In this document: positions 10,575 through 20,719 of the stretch, piece after piece
Numbering within the stretch: the first letter of the stretch is position 1
Layout of the letters: each line of letters opens with the position of its first letter
Origin: Zizania palustris
Lineage: Eukaryota > Streptophyta > Magnoliopsida > Poales > Poaceae
Reading direction: 5' to 3'
Length of the DNA: 64,000 nucleotides
Assembly: GCA_019279435.1 (NCBI GenBank)
Contig: JAAALK010000082.1
Span: 18,319,116 to 18,383,115, forward strand
Position numbers and translations under genes: made by a program
Notes under the pieces: generated by a model
What the model was told of the DNA's origin: nothing
Databases searched by the model: none
The model's input: only the letters and a program-made list of their open reading frames with translations

Positions 10575-13500
10575 ATGGATCCTGGTATAACATTCTTATT
10601 GAAAATCAGGCTCCATAGTTACAATAGTAGAGACGGCTTCGCCTTTAAAACAACAGAGATACTAGACAAAGGCAGAGCTAATTTCAGAGATTTTGTTGAT
10701 GGAATTAGAGTGAAATATCCATGGGGGGACAGTGAGCATGTGACATTTACTTGCTATTATCCTATCAACAAAAAATCTCTTGAAGTCAGCTCTGATCAAA
10801 CTCTATTAGAGATCTGTGACAAGAATGTTAAAACGAAAGAAATTTTTATGTTGCTGCAAATTCATAAGAATAATGCAGCTGATGTAGTTGAACCACCATC
10901 TGACTGGCCTACACCTAGTCAAGATGAAATGGAAGAGGTGACATGCACTCCATCTCTTCTAGTCCTATCTCAAGAAACTCTTTCACAACCCATCAGTAAT
11001 GCACCAGTGTAACTGGCTAACCCATTTGCTCAGAATGAACATGTGGGTGTCGATGATGAAGCCATGTACTCAGATGTTGATATTGGTGCATGTGATGGAG
11101 ATGGTAGTCATAATCTTGATAGTGATGGAGATGGTAGTGAAGAAAATGATATTGATGAAAATGATAGTGAAGAGGAAAATGATAGGGATGATAATGATAG
11201 TGAGGAAGAGTTGGAGATCAAAGATCATCTTCCAAATAACCAACTAGTTGTAGCTTACAATTTGGATGACCCACCTATGGTAGTAGGCAGTATTTATCAA
11301 AACATCAATCAATTTAGATTGGCATTAGCTCAACATGCTATTAAACATGAATTCGAGTATAACATTGTGAAGAGTGACCCAGGGAGGATGATAGCCAAAT
11401 GTGTAGCTAATGAGTGTCGGTGGAGAATCCATGCCTCAAAAATGCAAGATAGTGTAACAATTCAGGTTAGTAGATTTATTTTAAAATTAATTACATTGTG
11501 TGTGGCACATTTAATCATTTAAATTGTTTAATAATATAGGTAAAGACAAATTCTATTAGTCATGAATGTTCTAGTGCAAGAAGAAGTGAGAGGGTGAGAC
11601 CTGCAAGCAAATCATGGGTATATGAAAAAGTTAAGACTTGGTTGCTAGAGGATGCAGGCTTGGGGCCAAAGGAACTGCAGAGAAGACTTCATGAGAAGTA
11701 CAAAGTTTTAGTGAACTACAAAAGAGTCTATTATGGAAAAGAAGCAGCACTGTCCAAATTATATGGAAGCTGGGAAGACAGTTTTGACAAGCTTTATACC
11801 TATAAGAAAATAATTGAACAGGAATGTCCTGAGAGCTGTTTAGTTATTGATCACCATGTTGTACTTGAGAAGACTAGATTTAGAAGATTATTCTTTGCCT
11901 TAAAGCCATGCATTGATGGGTTTTTACTAGGTTGTAGACCATACTTAGCAATAGATAGCACCTTCCTCACTGGCAAGTTTAAAGGGCAAATTGCTACTGC
12001 TTGTGCTGTTGATGGACACAACTGGATGTATCCAGTTGCATTTGGTATTATGGATTCAAAGACCAATGAGAATTGGATTTGGTTCATGGAGAGGTTAAGG
12101 AATTTTATTGGTAGACCTGAAGGACTAACAATTTGTACAGATGCCGGAAAAGGTATTGATACTGCAGTGCATCAAGTACTTGACTATGCAGAACATAGAG
12201 AATGTATGCTACATCTAGTGAACAATTTCAAGAAAAAGTATCATGGAAAGGTTTTTGAAGATCACCTCTGGCCAGCATCATATGCCTACAATCCATATTT
12301 TTTCCGGCTGCACATGGCAGCTATGTATGCAGCTAAGCTAGAGGCAATTGTGTACTTAAAGAAGAACCACATTAGAATTTGGATTAGGAGCCAGTTCTCA
12401 ACATTATCCAAGGTTGATTATGTTACAAATAATCTCGTAGAATGCTTTAATAATTGGATAAGACTTGATAAAGGCCTTCATTTGGTTGACTTTCTAGACA
12501 AGATAAGGTGGAAACTAATGGTTAAGTGGAGCAAGAGAAGGAAAATTGCCAACAAATTGAAAGGAGCAATACTCCCACACATTGTACAAGAGTTGAATGA
12601 TAGGAGCAGAGGGTTGGATCTAGATGTTACAAGAAGTTGTGATTCAATTGCAGAGGTTGGATGCAAAGGTGGGACATGACATAGATATGTGGTAAATTTG
12701 GAGAATAAGACATGCAGTTGCAGAGAGTGGCAGGTTTCAGGCAAGCCTTGTTCACATGCTATTGCTTTTATCACATCAATTAGGGGTTGTAACTTAATCG
12801 ATTATGTGGATCCATACTACTCAGTTGAAAGATTCAAAATTGCCTACCATGCCTTAATACCTGCATTGTCTGATAAATCTCAATGGCCTAGTTCAAATCA
12901 TGGCTTTATTTTGCATCCACCTATTTTAAAGAAAACAGCAGGAAGGCCCAAAAAATGAGATATAAAGGTTGCACAGAAAATGTGGGAGGAACAAGAGTAA
13001 AGAAAGGGAAACATCAATGTCCTATTTGCAAAGGTTATGGGCATCATTGGCACTCATGCAAGGAAGGCAACCCAGCGGAGTATCAAGCTATGCTTGCTGA
13101 GAGGTAAGATCTAGCAATTTAATATCATTTCGAGCATTATATCATCTGTTATCTCAACTATTGTTTCATTGCTTAGGGGACCTCCAAAGAAGAGAAAGAA
13201 AAGAGGCACTATTAGCACTGATACAAGCATTGTACTAGCTACACCAATATTATCTGCTCCAACAATGTGTTATCCACCAAGGTTAGGATATGTTTGCATT
13301 ATGTACTCTAGTAATAAAATTGAGATACAATTATATGTTATATCTACATGTAGTAATTGTATGTGCAGCCAACAAACTAATACTACAACCAAAAAAAGAA
13401 AACATACCAACATAGTTTCTGATGGCTCAATGAGGTAATTGTATTTGCATCATTTTTACAATAATTGCATTTTCATCATTTTTACAAAATATTGAAATAA

Positions 13501-13744
13501 TTGTCTTTGGTATGGTAGATCTATTTCAGGTACAAGATCAAATCAACCTGAACCATTGGCTATCATAGCACCTAAAAATCCTATAGACCCACCTGCCAAA
13601 ACAAACAAGAAGACTACAAAGAAGAGGAAGGGTAATATCACACCTCAGGCTCAAACCAAGGATAAGGGCAAATGCAAAAACATTCCTGTGTCACCGAACA
13701 GTCCAGCGATGGGAACAAGAAGCAAGAGGAAGCTTGTGATATAG
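10575..13744 (+). pseudogene. mudrA-like: mudrA-like MULE transposase gene, five exons, disrupted
   Basis: Frame-consistent exons are 10575-11465, 11540-13103, 13177-13281, 13369-13434 and 13519-13744, all with GT-AG introns of 73-87 bp. Order of parts: an N-terminal PB1/ubiquitin-like segment (MDPGITFLLKIRLHSYN), an acidic Asp/Asn-rich stretch, the MuDR DNA-binding region, the MULE DDE core, the SWIM finger (CSCREWQVSGKPCSHA), a CCHC knuckle (CPICKGYGHHWHSC) and a Lys/Arg-rich tail. In the DDE core, D lies in AIDSTFLTGKFKG, D in CTDAGKGID and E in NNLVECFNNW, with CMLHLVNNFKKKYHG between them. Lesions are TAA at 11010-11012, TGA at 12677-12679 and a one-base frame loss in the A6 run at 12950-12955, between the SWIM finger and the knuckle. 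The reaction is cut-and-paste transposition at MULE ends. Start chosen at the ATG right after an acceptor-like TTCACAG. Confidence 0.88.
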
Positions 13745-14351
13745 ATTAAGAAATGCATTTTAACATTTTCTAACAATGACAACAACCTGTACCTGGTGTC
13801 AATCTGAGCATGTTTATTTGGTACTAAAATGGTGTAATGAATATTTTGTACTTGTCACATGTTGCTTTTGGTACTGTAATGATGCAATGGTGTAATGAAG
13901 CTTTTGTAGAATATGCACTGGGAGTAGTTTTATTTCTAAAGAATTATTTAGAGAAGACTTTTAAACTTGAAGTTAATAGATATGTTGCGTATGCTTTTGG
14001 ATAACATGCACTGGGTGTACTTTTGTATTTAATTCTTCTTTTGATGGTTAATTTACATGGTGAGTATTGTCATGTATTATGAATATGATGCCCAGGAGGA
14101 TCTTTTTTGCAAGTACATCTCTTATAAAATTATTTTCAAGCAATCCTCAGAAAGTTTGGTTTAGGTTGTTCTGTACATTAGTTGTCTTCGGGTTGTTTTG
14201 TACATTTTGTCTTCAGAAAATTGTTTTTTGCATTGCCTGGAATAGATAACTTGTTTGGGTAGATACATTGTGTGTTGATAGATGTTGTGGGCAGTTTGGG
14301 TAGAATTAACGTTGAGAGCAATGAAGACTCACGGCAGTGATAAAATGAGAC
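13745..14351 (+). other. MULE 3' untranslated and subterminal region
   Basis: AT-rich sequence after the transposase stop, with repeats of the type TGGTGTAATGAA and TTTTGTAC but no ORF of interest. It presumably holds the polyadenylation site. Confidence 0.45.
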
Positions 14352-14448
14352 ATAGAAAAATTAAATAATGGCATATGTGGGAATGACAAATTTTTAATGG
14401 CATATATGGGAATAGGTGAATTTTAAATGGCATATATGGAATTTTCTC
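14352..14448 (-). repeat. Right terminal inverted repeat of the MULE
   Basis: Read on the minus strand it starts GAGAAAATTCCATATATGCCA and repeats the CATATATGCCATT unit three times at about 30-bp spacing (+ positions near 14369, 14398 and 14428). Target duplication ATGATTTTT follows at 14449-14457. Confidence 0.85.
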
Positions 14449-14457
14449 ATGATTTTT

Positions 14458-15050
14458 TGTTGATTTGTTTATGTTTTGATGGAATCAGAAAGATATTGAC
14501 AATGGATTTTTTATTTTTTGCAGTAACAAAAAAGATGTTTTATTTTTTTATTGTTGAACAGAAACATAACAGCAATGAATCTTTTAGGAGCTGTGTTCAT
14601 TGTAGTAAAAAAGATGGATATTTTATTTTTGTTTGGATTGAATAAGAGGATTTTTATCTTCTTCGATTCCTAGTTACCGGTCAGGATTGTTTCTAGGTGG
14701 AAATTTCTCGGTAGAAAGTTGGAGGAGAAAAATATCATGTCAAAAATCCCTCTATCTTCCGAACAAAGCCTAAGTGTCATTTAGGTCCCAATCAGTGACC
14801 TAATCAAAGCCTGATAAAACTTATGGATGTGAACGTGATGATCTGGTTACATCTCGAGGGACAAACGAAGCGATAAAACATCACATGTTGCAGTGCATCG
14901 CTTTGCCGTCTTCTGTGTACACGTTAAAGGAGGATAATAACTAGAAAATTTGCGTGGCACCAGTTTAAAGTTTATATGATATTATAATTGGATTTGATAT
15001 GCAGCTTTATATTAGTCTCAGTTTTTATAAAATACTATAAATAAAACTGC
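14458..15050. other. Unassigned spacer between MULE and Tat element
   Basis: AT-rich sequence with no supported gene. It ends with ACTGC (15046-15050), the left target duplication of the Tat element. It was contiguous with 26679 onward before that insertion. Confidence 0.5.
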
Positions 15051-15545
15051 TGTTGGCGTAAAAGATTACGCTAACAGGTTTCTGTATAAAAGAAACTAAC
15101 AAACGAAGTGTTTGCGAAGCAAACTGTTCTAAGCCTCCGAAAGGATAATAGCTTAGAATAGTTCGAAAGTGTGTATTGAATCACTTGTAATCGGTCCCTA
15201 TTACAGGGTGAAATGGGGGGTATTTATAGGCCTAAACATTAAGGAAAAGACCTATTTACCCCTCTATTACAACCGACATTAAGGAAACTATTTGGTTTCC
15301 TTAATAGGGCTAAAATGGTAAAAGACTAATCTAATAGGATAGAAGATAAGTCTTCCATCTTAGCTGGCAGAAAAGATCTTGAAGGGCTTTGGTTCGAAGA
15401 CATACTTCGAACCAATGCCTGCCTTCGGGCTTCGAACTAGGTTCCAAGCACCTTCGAAGATGGCCTTCGGACAATCTTCGAACTGGTTGGCTATCTTCAT
15501 GCTGCTTTGGCAATAACCCCGAAGATGAGATATTTTCCCCCAACA
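15051..15545 (-). repeat. 3' LTR of the Tat element
   Basis: In element sense it starts TGTTGGGGGAAAAT and ends in ACGCCAACA. It appears identical to the copy at 26179-26673. A TATAAATA box lies at 15222-15229 on the minus strand. The antisense gene starts 478 bases beyond its inner edge. Confidence 0.95.
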
Positions 15546-15555
15546 GTAGCCCCTC
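15546..15555 (-). promoter_or_regulatory. Polypurine tract of the Tat element
   Basis: On the minus strand GAGGGGCTAC directly precedes the TGTTGGGG start of the 3' LTR, the position of the plus-strand primer. Confidence 0.6.
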
Positions 15556-15874
15556 GAATACGCTTCTCCGTTCGACCTGTAACGTTAGGAGAGCAGTATA
15601 CGGAAAGAAAAGATAACCAATCATAGGGGTTATTAATTTTTGTTTTATCTCCGAAATGCATGAAGATATGAACTTCGAATCAATCATAAGGTGATTACTT
15701 TTCGAACTACCTTAGAACCGATTCAGGAAGTTCGAAAGTCCTTTTAGACTTAGAAAATATAACCGTTAGTTTCTGTTTCTAACGGAGTTATATGAAGCGT
15801 TATTTTCGGAGGAAAATAACAAGCGGGAATGCGAAAGGGCAGAGCCCAAACGGTAACAAACGGAAAGTTTAGGC

Positions 15875-15882
15875 TATAAATA
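15875..15882 (+). promoter_or_regulatory. TATA box of the antisense gene
   Basis: GGCTATAAATAAAGG places a strong TATA box 142-149 bases before the ATG at 16024. A start site about 30 bases downstream would leave a leader of about 115 bases. It lies inside the element, outside the LTR, and points away from gag-pol transcription. Confidence 0.6.
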
Positions 15883-16023
15883 AAGGACTCCAGAACTTAC
15901 TCGATTACCTTTTCACCGCTTGTTCTCAGTCAAAAGCCTTCTGAGCCCTTTGAGTTCTTGAGCCCTAGCTTTCGAGTTCTTGAGCCCTAGTTTCCACTCT
16001 CTCAGATCAATCCAGCGATTGCG

Positions 16024-19000
16024 ATGGCGAAGACCAAAGGCTCTGCACCTCCTTCGACCTTGGCTCGTCAACAAGCGGCTGCGGCAGCGGCAGCGGCAAC
16101 AGTGACGGCGACGCCTTCGATCCAGGCGACAACTTCTATGGCGGCAAAGGGAAAGAATCCCCAAATCGCCGATGATCAAGGTCTGTGCCCTCCATCGACC
16201 AAATATCTGGACCAATCCTTTGAATTAGGACCTTCAACCTGCAAAAGAGATTCCCTGGCAATGGCAGTAGGAGGAAATATAGGTGCGGGAATTATGATTC
16301 GAAAACCAGGGAAAGAAGCAATCCCATCACCAAGACTCGGAGAAGTCGTAGTGTTCGAAGCTTTTTTCGAAGCAGGCTTGGGCCTCCCCGCTGTAGATTT
16401 CTTGGCTGAAGTCCTCGACTTGTTTCATGTAACCCTCCCCCAGCTGTCTCCGAATGCTGTAGCTAGATTAGCTATCTTCGAGTGGGCTTTGAGAGCCGAA
16501 GGTTGTGAGGGGAGGGCCGAAATCTTCGCAGCATTGCACAGAGCAACTTGTCAGCCGAAGACCTTCATAGGCTCCGGAGGTGAAAAAGTAGTGGTTGCCT
16601 TCGGAAGCATCAATTTTAGGCTTCGAGATGAATACGCTCTGCGATTCCCTGCTAAGGCCATCAATGCTAGATGGTATACTGATTGGGTGCTGAAATGGTT
16701 CTATGCCGAAGTTGGGGCAAGAAATCCTCTGGCCGGACCTCTTAGAGAAATCCAGTTCCGAAAAGAAGCTTTGGTGCGTCCTGACGAAGGTCAATTCGAA
16801 GCCCGTCTGAACTTGCTTGAAAAAGTTAGCCGAAGACTCAGTATGCGGGACTTGGCCGAAGAGTTCATCGGTCTTCAAATTCCTCCGTTGATGGCTGACT
16901 GGCCTATTATCTTCGAAAATGATTCCGAAGGTGGTCTTCGCAGAATTAACTTGACTTCAAGTCCTACAGGTAACTTCGAAAACAACATGCATTAAACATA
17001 TTTACTTCGAAGAAAAACTGACTTGAATTATTTATTTTGTAGAATCTTCAGCCCCTGTTACTTCAGAACAGATTATAAGGGCTTCGGAAAAAATCTTGGG
17101 TGCTCCAACTCCGACCGAAAAAGAGTGGCGAATTAAGCTGGTTGGGAGTTGGGAAAGATTTAATAGAGTATGGGGAATGCTGAAACTCACTCCTCCCCCT
17201 CTGATGGATTGGGCGCCTTTGGAGAAAGGGCCTCAAAAAAGAAAAGCCGAAGCTGGAACTTCAAGTTCAGTAAGAACTCCGGTGAAGAGGGTGGCTCGGA
17301 AGCCGAAGAACCTCGCACCTTTAGACCCTATACCTTCGAGCTCAAGAGTTTCGGTTTCCGACTCTCAAGAAGAAATGGAAAGGTTACTTGTGCAGCTAAT
17401 GGAAGAAAATGAAATTCAAAGGACTGCACAAGCCGGAGTACCTGCAAACATACCGGAGTCCGAAGAAAATATTGATCAACCAAGGACTTCGGTAGTTCAA
17501 GAAGATGTAGCTCAGGACGAAGTTCCTGTGGATGAAAGTGGGGTTGAAGTCCCTATGGCTTCGATTCCCGAAGAAGCAGCAAGGACTACCCAGGACGATG
17601 CTCCTGTAGTCCATGATTCAACGGCTGATTCAGATGAAGAATTAGCTTTCGATCCACCAATCAGTCCGACAACAACTCCTCCACGGACTACCGAAGGTAG
17701 ACTTCGAAGAACTTATGTATTTATTTGAATTTTTATACTATGTATAATACTTTTGATTACTTTGCAGAACCCACTCCTATGGAAGAAGTCCGTCAGGAGG
17801 AAATAATTCCTGAACCTTCGACGACTTCGGAGCCAGCCCCAAGAGTTACTCAAAAGGGGCCTGGAAGAGGCAAAAGACAAATAGAGCCCCTGCCTGCTAT
17901 AAGCTCCGAATCAACTCCGTCTGATTCAACAGACGAGAGCCAATCTTCCAGGGAAATTCAAACTCCAGTGGCTCCGAAGGCCGCAGGCCAAAGCTCCGGT
18001 CCTTCATTGAACGAAGATGACCAAGAGGCAATAAGCATGCTCCCCTTGCTGGCTCCTTTCTTAGGGCAAACAACTGGTCTTCGGACTTTGCTCGAACCTT
18101 TGGATCGAGCTAGTCGTGAGATAGGGGAGACCGAATTAGTGGCCATCCTGCGCAAGGCTAACAGGACGGAGCTTAATGCCATTATTGAACGTACAGCTTA
18201 TCAGGTATGAAACAACTGCAAATTATTATAGAATTTATCTTCGAATGAATATTTACTTTGATTTTTACTTTGGCAGCAAACTGTCTTGGCCCGAGCTGCA
18301 AGTCTATGCAATGACGAAGAAATCGCTCGGCTTCGGGAAGAAAATAGCACTCTTCGAAGGAATTTTAACATCTCTGAAAGTCGAGTGACTCAAATGGACA
18401 ATATAATATTAACAGAGCGAAGGGCCAGGCAAAGCTTGGAAGCTGTAAAGAAGGAGCTCGAAGCGGAAAGGATTGTGCTTCGAGCAGAAGTTGACAAACT
18501 GCGGGCGGAGCACGCTACTGCAGGGTCTAGGGTCGTCCGGCTTGAAGAGGAAGCTAGCCAATTGTTGACACAGAAAAACACTTTGACCACTGAGAATGCT
18601 AGGCTTTCTGGGGTTTTGGACGAAGTTACTTCGGCGAAGGATGCGCTGAACGAAGATAAGTTGAGGTCTGAGAAGGTGGCTGCGGAGATTATGAATCAGT
18701 TGTTAGAAGTCCTGGAGTACTTCGGTACTACTGGAATTCTCCCTTCTGATGATAATATCAGCCTTCTGCGCCGGTTGAAAAGGATCCAAGGGGTAGCGAA
18801 GCAGATGAAGACAGCGGGCATTAGATACGGAGAACTCTCCGGACATGTGTCTGCTGTTGGTCTACTTCGCTATTACGAGGATTTGGGCCGGTCAATAACT
18901 CCGGACGCAGGAAGAGGTCCAATCACCTTCGACGACGACCGACTTCTCAAACCTTCCGAAGGCGTAGCTGCTGCTTGGCGGGCCTTCCAAACTTCGTGGA

Positions 19001-19672
19001 GAGCCGAAGGTCGGTCTGCGATCAAGGCTTGGATTGATGAAGGCCAACGCCAGAAGCATGTTCGAAGCCAAGCTTCGAGCAGCCAACCTCCTTCAAACCC
19101 ACAGGTTTAGGAATGTTTTAGGATTTTTAACCGTGTAAAGCTTTGTGCTTGTAATCATTTATCAATGAAAATCTTGTTTGTTATATTTTTAGGCTTTGCC
19201 TCTTATCGAAGATATCGAAGTGTTAGAGCTTAACAGCGAACTTCGCTCATTGTGGAAAACCTTCGAACTTCTCAAGAGTTATAAACGTCCTCGATTCCTT
19301 ATCCCTCGAGATGACTCCGGCGTTATTGCGCCCGAAGTAATCAAAGACATATTGTCTTATATTAAAGAGGAAGATAAAGAGAGCGACGCAAACACCTCGT
19401 CTTCTGAAGACACTAATTGGTCCGAAGACGAAGGTGAAGCCCAAAATAAAAGATCTGAAGATCTTAGAAGCTGGGAGAGAAGCCCCGAGCGGCTTCGAAC
19501 TTGGGCCGAGCTTCAACAAGAACAGAAGGATTTTAGAGCTTCGAAGGGGAGGAAGAGAGTTAAACGTAAAGTTCTTAGAACTTCCGATGTTGGAACTAGT
19601 CGTTTCACCCCTAGCTCTCGGGACCGAAGAGGTCTCCGATTCCTTCTTGGTATAGATACCAATTTTTCATAA
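16024..19672 (+). CDS. Five-exon antisense gene of the Tat element, Transposase_28-type protein
   Basis: Exons 16024-16969, 17043-17696, 17768-18204, 18277-19104 and 19193-19672 join in frame. All four introns (73, 71, 72 and 88 bp) have GT-AG ends, giving about 1114 residues without a stop. The Ala-rich N-terminus leads to a domain resembling the Pfam family called putative gypsy type transposon (Transposase_28), around residues 100-180: VVFEAFFEAGLGLPAVDFL and LSPNAVARLAIFEW. Exons 2-3 are acidic, Ser/Pro-rich and low in complexity. Exon 4 begins with a long coiled coil (ARLREENSTLRR, LEAVKKELEAERIVLRAEV). Exon 5 is acidic, then basic (KGRKRVKRK, a possible nuclear signal). Related antisense ORFs are known in Tat elements, but their function is unknown. 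It converges on gag-pol. A structural or RNA-regulating role is only speculation. Confidence 0.82.
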
Positions 19673-20040
19673 TGTAATCTGTAAACACATTTGTTTCAAT
19701 AATGAATGCCGATTTAAAATTGTCTCCATATTACTAGCCCCTCTTTGGGTATAAGCAACTTCGAACTGTATTCAAAGATGGTTATGCACAAAGAAAAAAC
19801 TTCGGAGTACAATTTTTTGGGGGTTCGGAGCCCCTCTGTCATTTTAAAGATCTTTTGAAATCTTATGAAATGTCTTCGACCTTTATAGTTGGAAGAATGG
19901 TAACTTGGTACCTTTGTTTGCTTTGCGAAGGAAATCAATTAAGATAACTTCGATGACACTTTAGTGTCTTAAAAAATTTGTCACTTTGGACTTATAAGAA
20001 CAGGCATTCGAAGCTCATGGCTTAAATGCTGTTTCGCTTT
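19673..20040. other. Convergent spacer after the antisense gene
   Basis: Noncoding. AATAATGAATG near 19699 could serve as an upstream polyadenylation element for the antisense gene. The rest is rich in CTTCGAA-type words like the remainder of the element. Confidence 0.4.
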
Positions 20041-20470
20041 AGCCACCTTCGGCTGTTTTTTGCAGAAATCTACCAGCCGGAGCTTGGATTTCGCAGAAAT
20101 TGTAGCCACCTTCGGCTATTTTTTGCAGAAGTCTACCAGCCGGAGCTTGGACTTCGCAGAATTTGGCCACTTGGGCTCTTTTTTGCAGAAGTCTACCAGC
20201 CGGAGCTTGGACTTCGCAGAAATTGTAGCCACCTTCGGCTATTTTTTGCAGAAGTCTACCAGCCGGAGCTTGGACTTCGCAGAATTTGGCCACTTGGGCT
20301 CTTTTTTGCAGAAGTCTACCAGCCGGAGCTTGGACTTCGCAGAATTTGGCCACCTTCGGCTCTTTTTACGGAAGTCTGACAAGTTGCAGCTTGGACTCCG
20401 CAGATTTTGGCCACCTTCGGCTCTTTTTACGGAAGTCTACCAGCCGAAGCTTGGACTCCGTAGAATGTGG
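20041..20470. repeat. 60-63-bp minisatellite between the convergent genes
   Basis: Seven tandem units start with CCACCTTCGG or CCACTTGGGC at 20043, 20106, 20167, 20229, 20290, 20350 and 20411. Each contains TCTACCAGCCGGAGCTTGG or a variant. The last two are diverged, with TTTACGGAAGTC in place of TTTTGCAGAAGTC. The array sits just past the end of gag-pol. Variable tandem repeats in this position are known for Tat-type elements and can seed satellite DNA. Open frames across it on both strands follow from the unit length and are not taken as genes. Confidence 0.92.
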
Positions 20471-20719
20471 TATTGGCTCTTTTACGGATGCCTACAAGGT
20501 ATCAGCTTGGGCTCCGGATGGATTTCAGCCACCACACCGGAGGCTTCGACTTTATGGGTACGAAGTCCGGAAATACAACCCTGCTTAATACACTTCCCTC
20601 TCAACGACTTCTGTCCCAGCGCGTCCGCTCGGGAGACTAGGAGCGTCAAGGGGAAGGCACGCTACAGGATGTACGCTTTATTAATTTAGAGGTGATTACA
20701 AGCGAATTACAAGGAGCCC

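Larger units (their letters stand above)
9351..14448 (+). mobile_element. MuDR-like MULE with 9-bp target duplications
   Basis: Both ends carry long inverted repeats starting GAGAAAATTC. The 9-bp sequence ATGATTTTT is present directly outside each end (9342-9350 and 14449-14457), the target duplication length of Mutator elements. The 5.1-kb interior holds one multi-exon mudrA-like gene on +. The perfect duplication and recognisable ends indicate that the borders are exact. The gene carries two nonsense codons and a frameshift, so the copy itself should not make full-length transposase, though its termini look competent for mobilisation in trans. Confidence 0.93.

Noticed and set aside
20041..20470. 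Regular repeats suggesting a CRISPR array
   Set aside because: Units are contiguous with no unique spacers, no cas genes exist and the DNA is plant nuclear.
20026..20689. Long open frames across the 60-63-bp repeats on both strands
   Set aside because: Unit length near a multiple of three and stop-free units create open frames automatically. The frames are not conserved between units and no family features are present.
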